Below are positions 8,905 through 17,059 of a stretch of 64,000 nt of DNA, one piece after another. Origin of the DNA: UBA1672 sp046542355 (GTDB lineage: Bacteria; Pseudomonadota; Alphaproteobacteria; Micavibrionales; Micavibrionaceae); NCBI GenBank assembly GCA_046542355.1, contig JBKHBN010000001.1, positions 62,001 through 126,000 on the forward strand, written 5' to 3'. The notes beneath the pieces were generated by a model that worked only from the letters and a program-made list of their open reading frames with translations, was not told where the DNA came from and searched no databases. Each line of letters opens with the position of its first letter. Within the stretch, counting starts at the first letter, position 1. Both the position numbers and the translations under genes were made by a program.

Positions 8905-10169
8905 AGTACGGTGCCACTAAGCATCCCATCCTGAATGCCAGTAGCTCGAAACCGAATCAACTGACCAGAAACATACTCACCCTCCAGCCGCACAGACAAA
9001 AACGTCTCCGTTTTACCAGCACCGTCTTGCTCAACGATCACATCAAAATCCTTATCGATACTTCGCTGTAACAGCTTTTCCAACTGAGCCTCCCCCAGAG
9101 CGCGCAAACGTGCAGCGCGTTCTTTACGCTGCGCTACAGGAACCTTGTTTGGAATGCGCGCTGCTGGCGTTCCCTCGCGCTCTGAGTAGGGAAAAACATG
9201 CAGAAACGTCAAATCACACTCTTCAACAAACCGCACCGTATTAACAAACATCTTTTCTGTCTCGGTTGGAAATCCTGCAATCAAATCCGCGCCAAACACA
9301 ACATCCGGCCTAATATCCCGTGCCCGTTGACACAGCGCAATCACATCCCCGCGCAAATGACGCCGCTTCATGCGTTTTAAAATCAGATCATCGCCTGCCT
9401 GTACAGACAAATGCAAATGCGGACATAAACGCGGCTCATGGGCAATCAAGTGCCATAAATCCTCATCGATTGCCGCCGGATCTAGCGAAGACAAGCGCAA
9501 CCGCTTTAATTCAGGCACTAAGTCCAGAACCTGCCGGATCATAGTTCCCAAAGCAGGCCGCTCCGGTAAATCCGCACCATAAGAGGTCACATCAACCCCG
9601 GTCAGTATAATCTCGTTATATCCACCCTTGGCAAGGTTTTTCACCTGACGGGCTATCTGTGCAACAGGCACAGAGCGTGCATCGCCCCGCCCATAGGGAA
9701 TAATACAAAACGTGCACCGGTTATCGCAGCCATTTTGCACCTGCAAGAAAGCCCGCGAGCGATCCTCATACCCCTCAATCAAAGGAGAATCATTATCATC
9801 AAAAGACATGACTTCATTAACCAGCACTTTTTCATCCCCGCATCGGTTCTGCCAGCTTTTAGCCTCAAGTTTGAAATCATTACCTATAACCCGATCAACT
9901 TCGGCAATGTCCTTATATATTTCCGGTGTAATCTGCGCACTACATCCAGTCACAATCAACGTTGCGTCCGGATTATCCCGTTTTGCCCGGCGAATAGCCT
10001 GACGGGCTTGCCGCTCGGCTTCCTTGGTCACCGCACAAGTATTAAAGATAATAACATCGTCGCCCAAACCGGCCTCAAGCGCATGCGCCCGAATAACTTC
10101 CGATTCATAGAAGTTTAACCGACATCCAAATGTCTTGATCTCTGGTTCTGATTTATCTTTTTTACTCAT
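8898..10169 (-). CDS. mtaB: tRNA t6A37 methylthiotransferase MtaB
   Basis: Radical-SAM enzyme that adds a methylthio group to N6-threonylcarbamoyladenosine at position 37 of ANN-decoding tRNAs. In the 423-residue protein the three N-terminal UPF0004 cluster cysteines are visible (C16 in TFGCRLN, C45 in FNTCAVT, C76 in VTGCSAQ), as is the radical-SAM triad C148/C152/C155 in GCDNRCTFCIIPYGRG, followed by GGYNEIILTGVDVTSYG and LHLSVQAGDD. A C-terminal TRAM-like beta region closes it. It starts 11 bases after dapF and precedes ftsY, in the order typical for the class. A tandem repeat overlaps its stop codon. Confidence 0.95.
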   Translation of the reverse strand: MSKKDKSEPEIKTFGCRLNFYESEVIRAHALEAGLGDDVIIFNTCAVTKEAERQARQAIRRAKRDNPDATLIVTGCSAQITPEIYKDIAEVDRVIGNDFKLEAKSWQNRCGDEKVLVNEVMSFDDNDSPLIEGYEDRSRAFLQVQNGCDNRCTFCIIPYGRGDARSVPVAQIARQVKNLAKGGYNEIILTGVDVTSYGADLPERPALGTMIRQVLDLVPELKRLRLSSLDPAAIDEDLWHLIAHEPRLCPHLHLSVQAGDDLILKRMKRRHLRGDVIALCQRARDIRPDVVFGADLIAGFPTETEKMFVNTVRFVEECDLTFLHVFPYSEREGTPAARIPNKVPVAQRKERAARLRALGEAQLEKLLQRSIDKDFDVIVEQDGAGKTETFLSVRLEGEYVSGQLIRFRATGIQDGMLSGTVLS

Positions 10170-10180
10170 GAATTGAGCTT

Positions 10181-10960
10181 TTACAGCGTATTCAAGGTAC
10201 CGTCAAATACGTAAGCTACTGGCCCGCTCATTAGCACATGCCCGTCGCTCTCACGCCGCTCCAGATGTAAAATTCCCCCATCAAGCTCAATAGTGACTTT
10301 ATTGCCGGATATCAACCCCCGCCGCATGGCAGCGACCGCAACAGCACAGGCACCGGAACCGCAAGCCTCGGTAAACCCGCAGCCTCGCTCCCACGTCCTT
10401 TGGCGCAAATTAGAGTTATCTATGACCTGAACAAACTCAACATTCGTGCGATTGGGAAACGCTTCATGACGCTCGAAATATGCCCCCAGTAAAGCCACAT
10501 CAATATCCTCAACAGCATCTACAAAGAACACAAGATGCGGATTACCCATATCCACTGCCACCGGATGGCTTACAACGCCATAGGATAAATCCAGATCCTG
10601 CACATGACGCGGCGCGCCCATATCCACTTCAATCAAAAGCCCCTCAACCTGACGGCATTGCAAAACACCGTCATTGACCTCAATCATACACGCGGCGCGG
10701 CCCAGATCACTCATCACCATATCGGCAATGCAGCGCGTAGCATTCCCACATGCCCCGCTTTCCGACCCATCCGCATTAAAAAACTTCGCTTGAATATCGG
10801 CCTTATCTGATGCGCCAATAACCACAACAGTGTCACATCCTACGCCGCGCCTTCGATCTGATATTTCAACAATCTCATGTTCTGATAACGCAACAGGCGC
10901 CTTCCGCGCATCAAATATAACAAAGTCATTCCCCAGCCCGTGCATTTTATGAAATTTCAT
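10181..10960 (-). CDS. dapF: Diaminopimelate epimerase
   Basis: Converts LL- to meso-diaminopimelate in the lysine and peptidoglycan precursor pathway, by a PLP-independent two-cysteine mechanism. The 259-residue protein is slightly short for the family but carries both catalytic cysteines: C71 in ESGACGNATRC and C200 in FTEACGSGACA. Other family motifs are KMHGLGNDFV at the N-terminus, GNPHLVFFV and RTWERGCG. The ATG follows AAAGGA at good spacing. It is the first gene of the minus-strand run dapF-mtaB-ftsY-amn and is divergent from ffh, so its promoter should lie in 10961-11117. Confidence 0.96.
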   Translation of the reverse strand: MKFHKMHGLGNDFVIFDARKAPVALSEHEIVEISDRRRGVGCDTVVVIGASDKADIQAKFFNADGSESGACGNATRCIADMVMSDLGRAACMIEVNDGVLQCRQVEGLLIEVDMGAPRHVQDLDLSYGVVSHPVAVDMGNPHLVFFVDAVEDIDVALLGAYFERHEAFPNRTNVEFVQVIDNSNLRQRTWERGCGFTEACGSGACAVAVAAMRRGLISGNKVTIELDGGILHLERRESDGHVLMSGPVAYVFDGTLNTL

Positions 10961-11017
10961 TTCTGTAATCCTTTTCTTGACATCCTGAACATTTACTCAT
11001 ATTTTAGCGCAAATTTC

Positions 11018-11041
11018 CACTGACATTTGATTTTGTCAGTG
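11018..11041. repeat. Perfect 8-bp inverted repeat between dapF and ffh
   Basis: CACTGACA (11018-11025) and TGTCAGTG (11034-11041) flank an 8-base T-rich loop. It lies in the divergent dapF/ffh control region and could be an operator or a leader hairpin; the sequence alone does not decide. Confidence 0.45.
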
Positions 11042-11068
11042 CCCGCGCATTTACGGGATGCAGGTACA

Positions 11069-11098
11069 CTCCAGTCGGCGAACTTACGCTCACTGGAG
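11069..11098 (+). promoter_or_regulatory. Hairpin just upstream of ffh
   Basis: CTCCAGT (11069-11075) pairs with ACTGGAG (11092-11098), and inside it GCG/CGC can pair around AACTTA. The structure ends 19 bases before the ffh ATG and just before the AAGG ribosome-binding site, so it could influence ffh translation. It is not the conserved 4.5S RNA core. Confidence 0.4.
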
Positions 11099-11117
11099 CC
11101 GATAAGGTTTGAAAAAT

Positions 11118-12701
11118 ATGTTTGATAGCTTAAGCGAGAAATTAGGAAATGTCTTTTCAAAACTCAGAGGCAAAGCCTCCCTGAGTGAAAACGACGTTAT
11201 GGCGGTTTCACGCGAAATCCGAATTGCCCTGCTTGAGGCCGACGTCGCCCTGCCCGTTGTCAAAGATTTTATCGCCAGCATCAAAGACAAGGCTGTTGGC
11301 CAAAATGTCATTAAAGGCGTAAATCCGGCTCAACAAGTCATCAAAATTGTCCATGATGAGCTTGTCACCATGCTTGGCAGCGAAAATGCCGATCTTGAAT
11401 TTACAACACCACCTTGCGCTTACCTGATGGTTGGGCTACAAGGCTCTGGTAAAACCACATCTTCTGCAAAAATCGCCCGCCTGATTACAAAAGAGCGCGG
11501 CAAAAAAGTGCTCATGGCCTCCTTGGACATCTACCGCCCCGCCGCGCAAGAACAGCTCGCCACACTGGGTGAGCAAATCAATGTTGCCACACTGCCCATT
11601 ATCAAAGACCAAAAGCCGCTCGATATTGCCAAACGCGCCATGGATACAGCACGCAAAGAAGCCTACGATGTCGTTATTCTCGACACTGCTGGTCGCACAA
11701 GCATCAATGAAGAGCTTATGCAGGAAGTCGAGGAAATCAAAACCTTCGCCAAACCAATAGAAACCCTGCTGGTCGCCGACGCCTTAACCGGTCAGGACGC
11801 TGTCAACACAGCCAAAATATTCAATGAACGCGTTGAGATCAGCGGTATTATTCTCACCCGCGTAGACGGCGATTCCAGAGGTGGCGCCGCCATGTCCATG
11901 AAAGCGGTCACGGGAAAGCCCGTCAAGCTCATTGGTGTAGGCGAAAAATGGGACGCCATTGAGCCCTTCTACCCCGAGCGCGTCGCAGGCCGCATTCTGG
12001 GCATGGGTGACGTTGTCTCGCTGGTTGAAAAAGCCGCAGCCAATGTCGATCACGAAGAAGCCATCAACATGGCTAAAAAGCTCAAAAAGGGCAAATTCAA
12101 CTTTAACGACCTACTCTCCCAGCTCCGCCAGATGAACAAAATGGGTGGCATGGGCAGTATGCTCAAACTCATGCCCGGACTAAGCTCTATGGCCGGAAAA
12201 CTCGAAGAAGCAGGCATGAATGATAACCTGCTCAAAAAACAGGAAGCCATTATCCTGTCCATGACCCCAAAAGAGCGCGCAAAGCCCGATCTCATGAACG
12301 CATCGCGCAAAAAACGCATCGCAAGGGGCTCTGGCACAACCGTGCAGGAAATCAACATCCTCATCAAACAGCAAAAACAAATGCAGGTCATGATGAAACG
12401 TATGCGCAAAATGGGCAAAGGCGGCATGATGGGCATGATGAAAGACCTTATGGGCGGCAAAGCAGACGAGCTGGCCATGATGGCAGGCGGTATGGACCCC
12501 GATGGTCTGGGCACCGAACTGGGCGAACCCGCTGAAAACGACACACCGCTAGGCCCCAACCCCTTTGCAGGCGGGACAAATCCCCTCACCGGCATGGGAG
12601 GCGGAGCAGGATTACCCGGCATGGGCGGTATGCCCGGCATGGGGATGCCCACTTCACGCGGAGGAACAAAGAAAAACCGTAAAAAGAAAAAGAAAAAATA
12701 A
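11118..12701 (+). CDS. ffh: Signal recognition particle protein Ffh
   Basis: GTPase of the signal recognition particle; it binds 4.5S RNA and hydrophobic signal sequences and docks with FtsY. The 527-residue protein has the N domain, a G domain with GLQGSGKTTS, DIYRPAAQEQL, DTAGR, TRVDGDSRGG and GVGEKWD, and an M domain with FNFNDLLSQLRQMNKMGG and the RNA-binding SRKKRIARGSG. A C-terminal tail of about 90 residues rich in Met and Gly, ending in a Lys-rich run, makes it longer than the usual 450-500. The frame begins at a TTG (11109), but ATG 11118 (MFDSLSEKLG) matches the family N-terminus. It heads the ffh-rpsP-rimM-HAD-trmD-rplS operon. Confidence 0.97.
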   Translation: MFDSLSEKLGNVFSKLRGKASLSENDVMAVSREIRIALLEADVALPVVKDFIASIKDKAVGQNVIKGVNPAQQVIKIVHDELVTMLGSENADLEFTTPPCAYLMVGLQGSGKTTSSAKIARLITKERGKKVLMASLDIYRPAAQEQLATLGEQINVATLPIIKDQKPLDIAKRAMDTARKEAYDVVILDTAGRTSINEELMQEVEEIKTFAKPIETLLVADALTGQDAVNTAKIFNERVEISGIILTRVDGDSRGGAAMSMKAVTGKPVKLIGVGEKWDAIEPFYPERVAGRILGMGDVVSLVEKAAANVDHEEAINMAKKLKKGKFNFNDLLSQLRQMNKMGGMGSMLKLMPGLSSMAGKLEEAGMNDNLLKKQEAIILSMTPKERAKPDLMNASRKKRIARGSGTTVQEINILIKQQKQMQVMMKRMRKMGKGGMMGMMKDLMGGKADELAMMAGGMDPDGLGTELGEPAENDTPLGPNPFAGGTNPLTGMGGGAGLPGMGGMPGMGMPTSRGGTKKNRKKKKKK

Positions 12702-12746
12702 GCAGGAAATAAACTAAAAAAAAGCTATAAGAAAGGAAAGTAAACT

Positions 12747-13184
12747 ATGGCACTATCAATTAGACTGTCCCGAGGGGGACGTAAAAAACGCCCGTTTTAC
12801 AGCATCGTTGTTGCTGACAAGCGCATGCCACGCGATGGCCGTTACATCGAAAAACTGGGAACATATAACCCTTTGCTAAATGATGAAAACGAGCAGCGCG
12901 TCACTCTCGTGGAAGAACGTATAAAATACTGGCTCGAACAAGGCGCCAAACCATCAGAGCGCGTTGCAAAATTCCTTGGCAAAGCTGGCCTCATGGACAT
13001 GCCCGCACAGCCTGATCGCCCCAAGAAATCTGCCCCGGGCGAAAAAGCAAAAATGCTTCTGGAGGAAAAAGAAGAAAAACGCAAAGCCGCGCAAGAAGCC
13101 GCTGAAGCTGCTAAGGAAGAAGCCAAAGCCGCAGAAGAAACGGCCTCTACTGAAGAAGCCCCAGCAGAAGAACCCGCTGAATAA
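12747..13184 (+). CDS. rpsP: 30S ribosomal protein bS16
   Basis: Small-subunit ribosomal protein needed for 30S assembly. Family motifs are clear: MALSIRLSRGGRKKRPFY, VVADKRMPRDGR, IEKLGTYNP and the GAKPSERVAKFL segment. After about residue 90 a Lys/Glu/Ala-rich charged helix is added, giving 145 residues against the usual 80-90; such Ala/Glu tails occur in alphaproteobacterial bS16. AGAAAGGAAAG precedes the ATG. It lies 45 bases after ffh and 17 before rimM, the common order. Confidence 0.97.
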   Translation: MALSIRLSRGGRKKRPFYSIVVADKRMPRDGRYIEKLGTYNPLLNDENEQRVTLVEERIKYWLEQGAKPSERVAKFLGKAGLMDMPAQPDRPKKSAPGEKAKMLLEEKEEKRKAAQEAAEAAKEEAKAAEETASTEEAPAEEPAE

Positions 13185-13201
13185 CAAAGCGCAGAACCAA
13201 T

Positions 13202-13732
13202 ATGACCAGCCCTACCTCAAAAAAACGCATATGCGTTGGCAAAATAGCCTCCGCGCACGGTGTAAAAGGGCTGGTCAAAATCCTCCCTTATTGTGAAGAT
13301 CTGTACCTGCTCGAAGGAGAACTCTTCACAAGCGACAAGGATGCACATAAAGACACAATAAAAATAACCCTTAAAAACCGCACCAGCAAATACATTCTGG
13401 CTGCTATTGATGGCATAACAACCCCGGAAGAAGCAAAGAAGCTGAAATGCTCGCTTTATATTTCACGCGACACGCTTCCCGAAATCAACAACGAAGATGA
13501 ATTCTACATCGAAGATCTCATTGGCCTTCAAGCCATATCACACGATCACGGCGATATTCTGGGCACCGTAAAAGCCGTTGACAATTTTGGCGCCGGTGAC
13601 CTGTTGGAAATAGCCCCAATCGATAACACCACCCCCTACTACGTTCCTTTCCACGATGATTATGTCAGTAGCGTTGATCTAAAAAACACATCTGTTACAC
13701 TCAAAAACACAGAAATCTTCCGTATAGGATAA
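13202..13732 (+). CDS. rimM: Ribosome maturation factor RimM
   Basis: Assembly factor that helps mature the 30S head domain through contact with uS19. The 176-residue protein shows the N-terminal RimM beta-barrel (RICVGKIASAHGVKGLVKILPY) and the C-terminal PRC-barrel-like domain (EFYIEDLIGLQA, LGTVKAVDNFGAGDLLEI, YYVPFHDDYV). Family length is normal. The gene sits between rpsP and a HAD hydrolase gene, upstream of trmD. Confidence 0.94.
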   Translation: MTSPTSKKRICVGKIASAHGVKGLVKILPYCEDLYLLEGELFTSDKDAHKDTIKITLKNRTSKYILAAIDGITTPEEAKKLKCSLYISRDTLPEINNEDEFYIEDLIGLQAISHDHGDILGTVKAVDNFGAGDLLEIAPIDNTTPYYVPFHDDYVSSVDLKNTSVTLKNTEIFRIG

Positions 13733-13753
13733 AACCGCCAAAGGAGCTGTATC

Positions 13754-14437
13754 ATAAGCACATTTACTTATTTTATCTTCGACTATGATGGCGTTGTCGT
13801 AAACTCGGAACCGGTTTTTGCGCAATTCGACTGTGAGCTTATTAACGCCTGCCTGACCAAAGCAGGGCATAGCCACAAATTCACCCCCGCCGACATACGC
13901 AAACTCGCAGGAATGGGCAGTCAGGAAAAGCTGTTAAACGCAGGCAAGATTGCAGGTATTGATATGCGTCCATATACAGAACAATACCTGAAAGCACGCA
14001 ACGAAAAGCGCAAAACACTCTTCATTGAAAATAAAATTCCTCTCGGCAAAAACCTGCGCCAGTTTATAAACCATGTCGGCAAAGAACGCTGCGCACTGGC
14101 CACAAACAAAACCGGCCCAAAGCTTGAAACTGACATGAAAATCATGGGAATTGCTGATTTATTCGACATCACAATAACCACCGACCCACTTCCGCGCAAA
14201 CCCGCTCCCGATATCATTATAAAAGCCATGGAACAGCTTAACGCCACACCCGATCAGTGCGTATATATTGGTGATAACAAAAACGATATGATTGCCGCCA
14301 AAGCAGTAGAAATAAAGCCTATTGGCTTTTCCATTAATGGATTGGACAAAGAAACAGAGCAGGCAAAACTGCTCAAAGACCACGGCGCGCTCACTGTCAT
14401 CGACGATCATATGGATCTTACCGCCTACATAAAGTAA
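13754..14437 (+). CDS. HAD-superfamily hydrolase with a non-canonical start codon
   Basis: Phosphatase-type HAD protein, probably about 227 residues; substrate unknown. Motif I is FDYDGVVVNSE (nucleophile Asp10, Asp12, numbered from codon 13754), motif II is in ALATNKT, motif III Lys in PRKPAPDI and motif IV in YIGDNKNDM; cap-type sequence lies between I and II, so all catalytic motifs are present. The first in-frame ATG (13913) would remove motif I. Upstream to the rimM stop there is no ATG, GTG or TTG in frame, only ATC (13751) and ATA (13754). AAGGAG at 13741-13746 is well placed for ATA at 13754, so I infer a rare AUA (or AUC) start, a recently mutated ATG, or a sequencing error. It sits between rimM and trmD in the same operon. 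Confidence 0.72.
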   Translation: MSTFTYFIFDYDGVVVNSEPVFAQFDCELINACLTKAGHSHKFTPADIRKLAGMGSQEKLLNAGKIAGIDMRPYTEQYLKARNEKRKTLFIENKIPLGKNLRQFINHVGKERCALATNKTGPKLETDMKIMGIADLFDITITTDPLPRKPAPDIIIKAMEQLNATPDQCVYIGDNKNDMIAAKAVEIKPIGFSINGLDKETEQAKLLKDHGALTVIDDHMDLTAYIK

Positions 14438-14444
14438 CAAGCTG

Positions 14445-15203
14445 ATGAAAAAAAAACAAACACCTTGGCACATAAACCTGTTAACCCTGTTTCCGGAAAT
14501 GTTTCCCGGCTCACTCGGACACTCTCTTAGCGGAAAAGCTCTTGAAAACGGGCTGTGGTCATATCAATGCACAAACATCAGAGACTTTGCCACCGACACC
14601 CATAAATGCGTAGATGATACCCCATATGGCGGCGGAGCCGGCATGGTGATGCGCCCCGATATCATCGAAAAAGCGCTGATTTCTATCAAAAACCCGGGGC
14701 GCAAAATATATATGAGCCCACGCGGCAAGCCACTCACCCAGCATTTGGTCAACGATCTTGCTACCACACAAACCCTGACACTTTTATGTGGTCGTTATGA
14801 AGGCGTAGACCAGCGCCTCCTTGACGCGCACAATTTCGAAGAAATAAGCATTGGCGACTATGTCCTGTCCGGCGGAGAGCCAGCCGCTCTGATCCTGATG
14901 GATGCTTGCATCCGCTTGCTGGGCGGGGTCTTGGGAAATGAAAACACCCCCGATGAGGAGAGCTTTTCCAACGGACTTCTGGAATACCCGCACTATACAC
15001 GCCCCGCTGAATGGATTGACGCCTACAATCAAAAACGTATCGTCCCTGAAACTCTGACCTCCGGCCACCACAAAAACATCGAACAATGGCGCATGGAGCA
15101 ATCAGAGCTTTTAACAAAACAAAGACGCCCAGACCTCTGGTCACGCTATATAACAACAAAAACAACCTCTTCGAAAAAGAAACCCTCTGTTAAAAAGACA
15201 TAA
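14445..15203 (+). CDS. trmD: tRNA (guanine-N1)-methyltransferase TrmD
   Basis: SPOUT-class enzyme that makes m1G37 in tRNAs reading CUN, CCN and CGG, preventing frameshifts. The 252-residue protein shows LTLFPEMFPGSLGHSLSGKAL, the GGGAGMVMRPD loop, LLCGRYEGVDQR and SIGDYVLSGGEPAAL, the trefoil-knot SAM-binding signature. A Lys/Ser/Thr-rich basic tail ends the protein. Spacing from the HAD gene is only 7 bases, so translation is probably coupled. Confidence 0.97.
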   Translation: MKKKQTPWHINLLTLFPEMFPGSLGHSLSGKALENGLWSYQCTNIRDFATDTHKCVDDTPYGGGAGMVMRPDIIEKALISIKNPGRKIYMSPRGKPLTQHLVNDLATTQTLTLLCGRYEGVDQRLLDAHNFEEISIGDYVLSGGEPAALILMDACIRLLGGVLGNENTPDEESFSNGLLEYPHYTRPAEWIDAYNQKRIVPETLTSGHHKNIEQWRMEQSELLTKQRRPDLWSRYITTKTTSSKKKPSVKKT

Positions 15204-15214
15204 AAAATGCTTGT

Positions 15215-15239
15215 CTTTTATAACGCTTTCCTATAAAAG
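15215..15239 (+). promoter_or_regulatory. Hairpin in the trmD-rplS gap
   Basis: CTTTTATA and TATAAAAG form a perfect 8-bp stem around 9 bases, 12 bases after the trmD stop. There is no downstream T-run, so it is not a classical terminator. It could be a processing site or part of a 5' leader of rplS; the gap is 171 bases long and otherwise featureless to my eye. Confidence 0.35.
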
Positions 15240-15374
15240 GGGCGCGGAGCTGAAAAGGACACTCGGCTTACATCCGGTAAAAAAGATAAAGAAACCGCCG
15301 ATATGCATATTAACGACCATAAGCATAATCGAAATCGGGTTTCATGATAAAGGATTACAGAAAAGGTAGAAAAA

Positions 15375-15788
15375 ATGAATACACTACAAAAATTCGAAGC
15401 CAAACAACTTGAGCAGCTTCAATCCACCAAACAAGTACCAGATTTCGATCCGGGCGATACCGTCAAGGTCAACGTGAAAGTTAAAGAAGGAACGCGTGAG
15501 CGTATTCAGGCTTACGAAGGCGTTTGCATCGCACGTCAAGGCTCAGGCATTAATGAAACCTTCACAGTCCGCAAAATCAGCTACGGTGAAGGCGTAGAGC
15601 GTGTATTCCCTGTCTGGAGTTCCCGCGTGGACTCTGTTGAGCTCGTTCGTCGCGGCTCTGTAAGACGCGCAAAGCTATATTACTTGCGTGATCGCCGTGG
15701 AAAATCTGCACGTATTTCCGAACGTACAACCGGCCACGGGATTGAAGCAAGACCCGCAAAAGGCAGTAAAAAAGCCGCAAAAAAATAA
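15375..15788 (+). CDS. rplS: 50S ribosomal protein bL19
   Basis: Large-subunit ribosomal protein at the 30S-50S interface. The 137-residue protein has the family core (DFDPGDTVKVNVKVKEG, RIQAYEGVCIARQGSG, FTVRKISYGEGVERVFP, RRGSVRRAKLYYLRDRRGKSARI) plus a short Lys/Ala tail. AAAAGG lies before the ATG. It ends the ffh-rpsP-rimM-HAD-trmD operon and is followed by a hairpin terminator; the 171-base gap from trmD leaves room for an own promoter or leader. Confidence 0.97.
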   Translation: MNTLQKFEAKQLEQLQSTKQVPDFDPGDTVKVNVKVKEGTRERIQAYEGVCIARQGSGINETFTVRKISYGEGVERVFPVWSSRVDSVELVRRGSVRRAKLYYLRDRRGKSARISERTTGHGIEARPAKGSKKAAKK

Positions 15789-15825
15789 CGCCCAGAAAAA
15801 GTAATACCTTACAACAAAAAAGAAC

Positions 15826-15862
15826 AGAGCCTGAAAGATTGTATCTCGCAGGCTCTTTTAAA
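15826..15862 (+). terminator. Terminator after rplS
   Basis: AGAGCCTG (15826-15833) and CAGGCTCT (15849-15856) form a perfect 8-bp stem, followed directly by TTTTA. It lies between convergent genes, 38 bases after the rplS stop. Confidence 0.8.
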
Positions 15863-15883
15863 TAACCGGCAGTACGCTCATAT

Positions 15884-16909
15884 TCACCCCCTCTTCACAG
15901 ACAAACGATCAACACCATCAGTGCCATGAGACAACGCTTCCATGATTGATCCAAGCTCATCTTTCCGAAAGCCGATTGTAGATCTGTAAGCAGCAAGATC
16001 AAGACCCAGAAACTCCTCTCGGTCCCCCAAAAGATCAAAGCCCATTTCACTAAGACGCTGCACAGCTTTTTGCTGATCACGCACACCCAAACGCCCGGAA
16101 GTAACATCTCCTACAAACTGCTCAAATAAAATAAGATTATCGCGCATTGCTTCTAGCTGCTGCACGGTTCGATAAGTAAAAATTTCATCCTCGCCCGATG
16201 GATGATTGTTTGAACCACAAGAACCAAGATGAACAATCCCGCCCAGCTCATCACGAGAAACTAAAACAGGAATACGCCTTACGTCATAATCATAAAGGCA
16301 AAAGCAGCACGTATCATCCAGTTCAAATGTTTCAACATAATCCAGCGCATCTTTGAAATCAAAACTCTCGATCAAACGTTGTTGTCGGCGCAAAATATCC
16401 CACTGAGCCACAAGCCCGCTTTTATAGGCAAAAACATCATCACGAATATCAACCATCCTATGCTCCATGGCAATATCGGCGTCCCCAACAGGCAAGCTGG
16501 TTCTATGTGCATTTCCGAAAATCAGAGCACGCGCCCTGATAAAATGCTCCAAAGTAACAATATCCAGGTCCTTCGAAAAAGGCTCGGTCGTCTTATTTGC
16601 CTCCATCAAACCAAGGTAAACGGCAAACTCATGATGCAAACTCATGAAATCAGGATACGCCTCACGAAATCCTGATCGATCATAAGCACGAACATCAAAA
16701 TTTGTATCCTCGTCCCCAAGAGGCCCCAAATCAGAACCAAGAGTGACCATATACATGTCATGCGAATTTGCCCCACACTGAGGCTGATGAACCAAAACCT
16801 GACCATCGCTGGGATTATGTCCTATAACCACGGAAACACGCGCAGCATCAAAGGGCGGCAACTCAAGGCTTACACCTCGATCAAAATAAAAAGAACCTGT
16901 ATGTGCCAT
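15884..16909 (-). CDS. Hypothetical protein (341 aa), no recognised family
   Basis: Not recognised. It is a soluble, acidic protein without signal peptide or membrane segment. Notable pieces are a Cys cluster (DDTCCFCLYDYD) and a later HLGSCGSNNH, which together could bind a metal, and a helical C-terminal third. The frame extends 14 codons upstream, but the ATG at 16909 is preferred: GGAGG lies a few bases before it and the protein then starts MAHTGSFYFDRG. It is a single-gene unit, convergent with rplS and divergent from leuC. Base composition resembles its neighbours, so I see no sign of recent transfer. Confidence 0.65.
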   Translation of the reverse strand: MAHTGSFYFDRGVSLELPPFDAARVSVVIGHNPSDGQVLVHQPQCGANSHDMYMVTLGSDLGPLGDEDTNFDVRAYDRSGFREAYPDFMSLHHEFAVYLGLMEANKTTEPFSKDLDIVTLEHFIRARALIFGNAHRTSLPVGDADIAMEHRMVDIRDDVFAYKSGLVAQWDILRRQQRLIESFDFKDALDYVETFELDDTCCFCLYDYDVRRIPVLVSRDELGGIVHLGSCGSNNHPSGEDEIFTYRTVQQLEAMRDNLILFEQFVGDVTSGRLGVRDQQKAVQRLSEMGFDLLGDREEFLGLDLAAYRSTIGFRKDELGSIMEALSHGTDGVDRLSVKRG

Positions 16910-16961
16910 ATTGCCTCCCACACAAAGACTACACATATAAGGAAAGAGCAAAAATCAGGTT

Positions 16962-16990
16962 TTGACACTCTCCCTCTTATACCTTATACG
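16962..16990 (+). promoter_or_regulatory. Strong candidate promoter of the leu operon
   Basis: A perfect TTGACA -35 (16962-16967) is followed after 17 bases by TATACG (16985-16990). It lies about 70 bases before the leuC ATG. I see no leader peptide with a run of Leu codons, so leucine attenuation is not supported. Confidence 0.65.
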
Positions 16991-17059
16991 CTAAAGGCTA
17001 ACATACCATTAATTTAGGTAAAATTTTATAAAATTTTTAAAACAATACTGAAGAACACA

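Noticed and set aside
11018..11117. 4.5S (SRP) RNA beside ffh
   Set aside because: The conserved GGTCAGG...GGAAGGAAGCAG-type core is absent; only short stems are present.
12050..12652. 200-codon minus-strand frame opposite ffh
   Set aside because: It is the complement of the Met/Gly-rich Ffh tail and M domain; its Pro/Met-rich sequence follows from that composition.
16920..17059. Leucine attenuator upstream of leuC
   Set aside because: No short frame with clustered Leu codons and no terminator/antiterminator pair are visible; a simple promoter explains the region.
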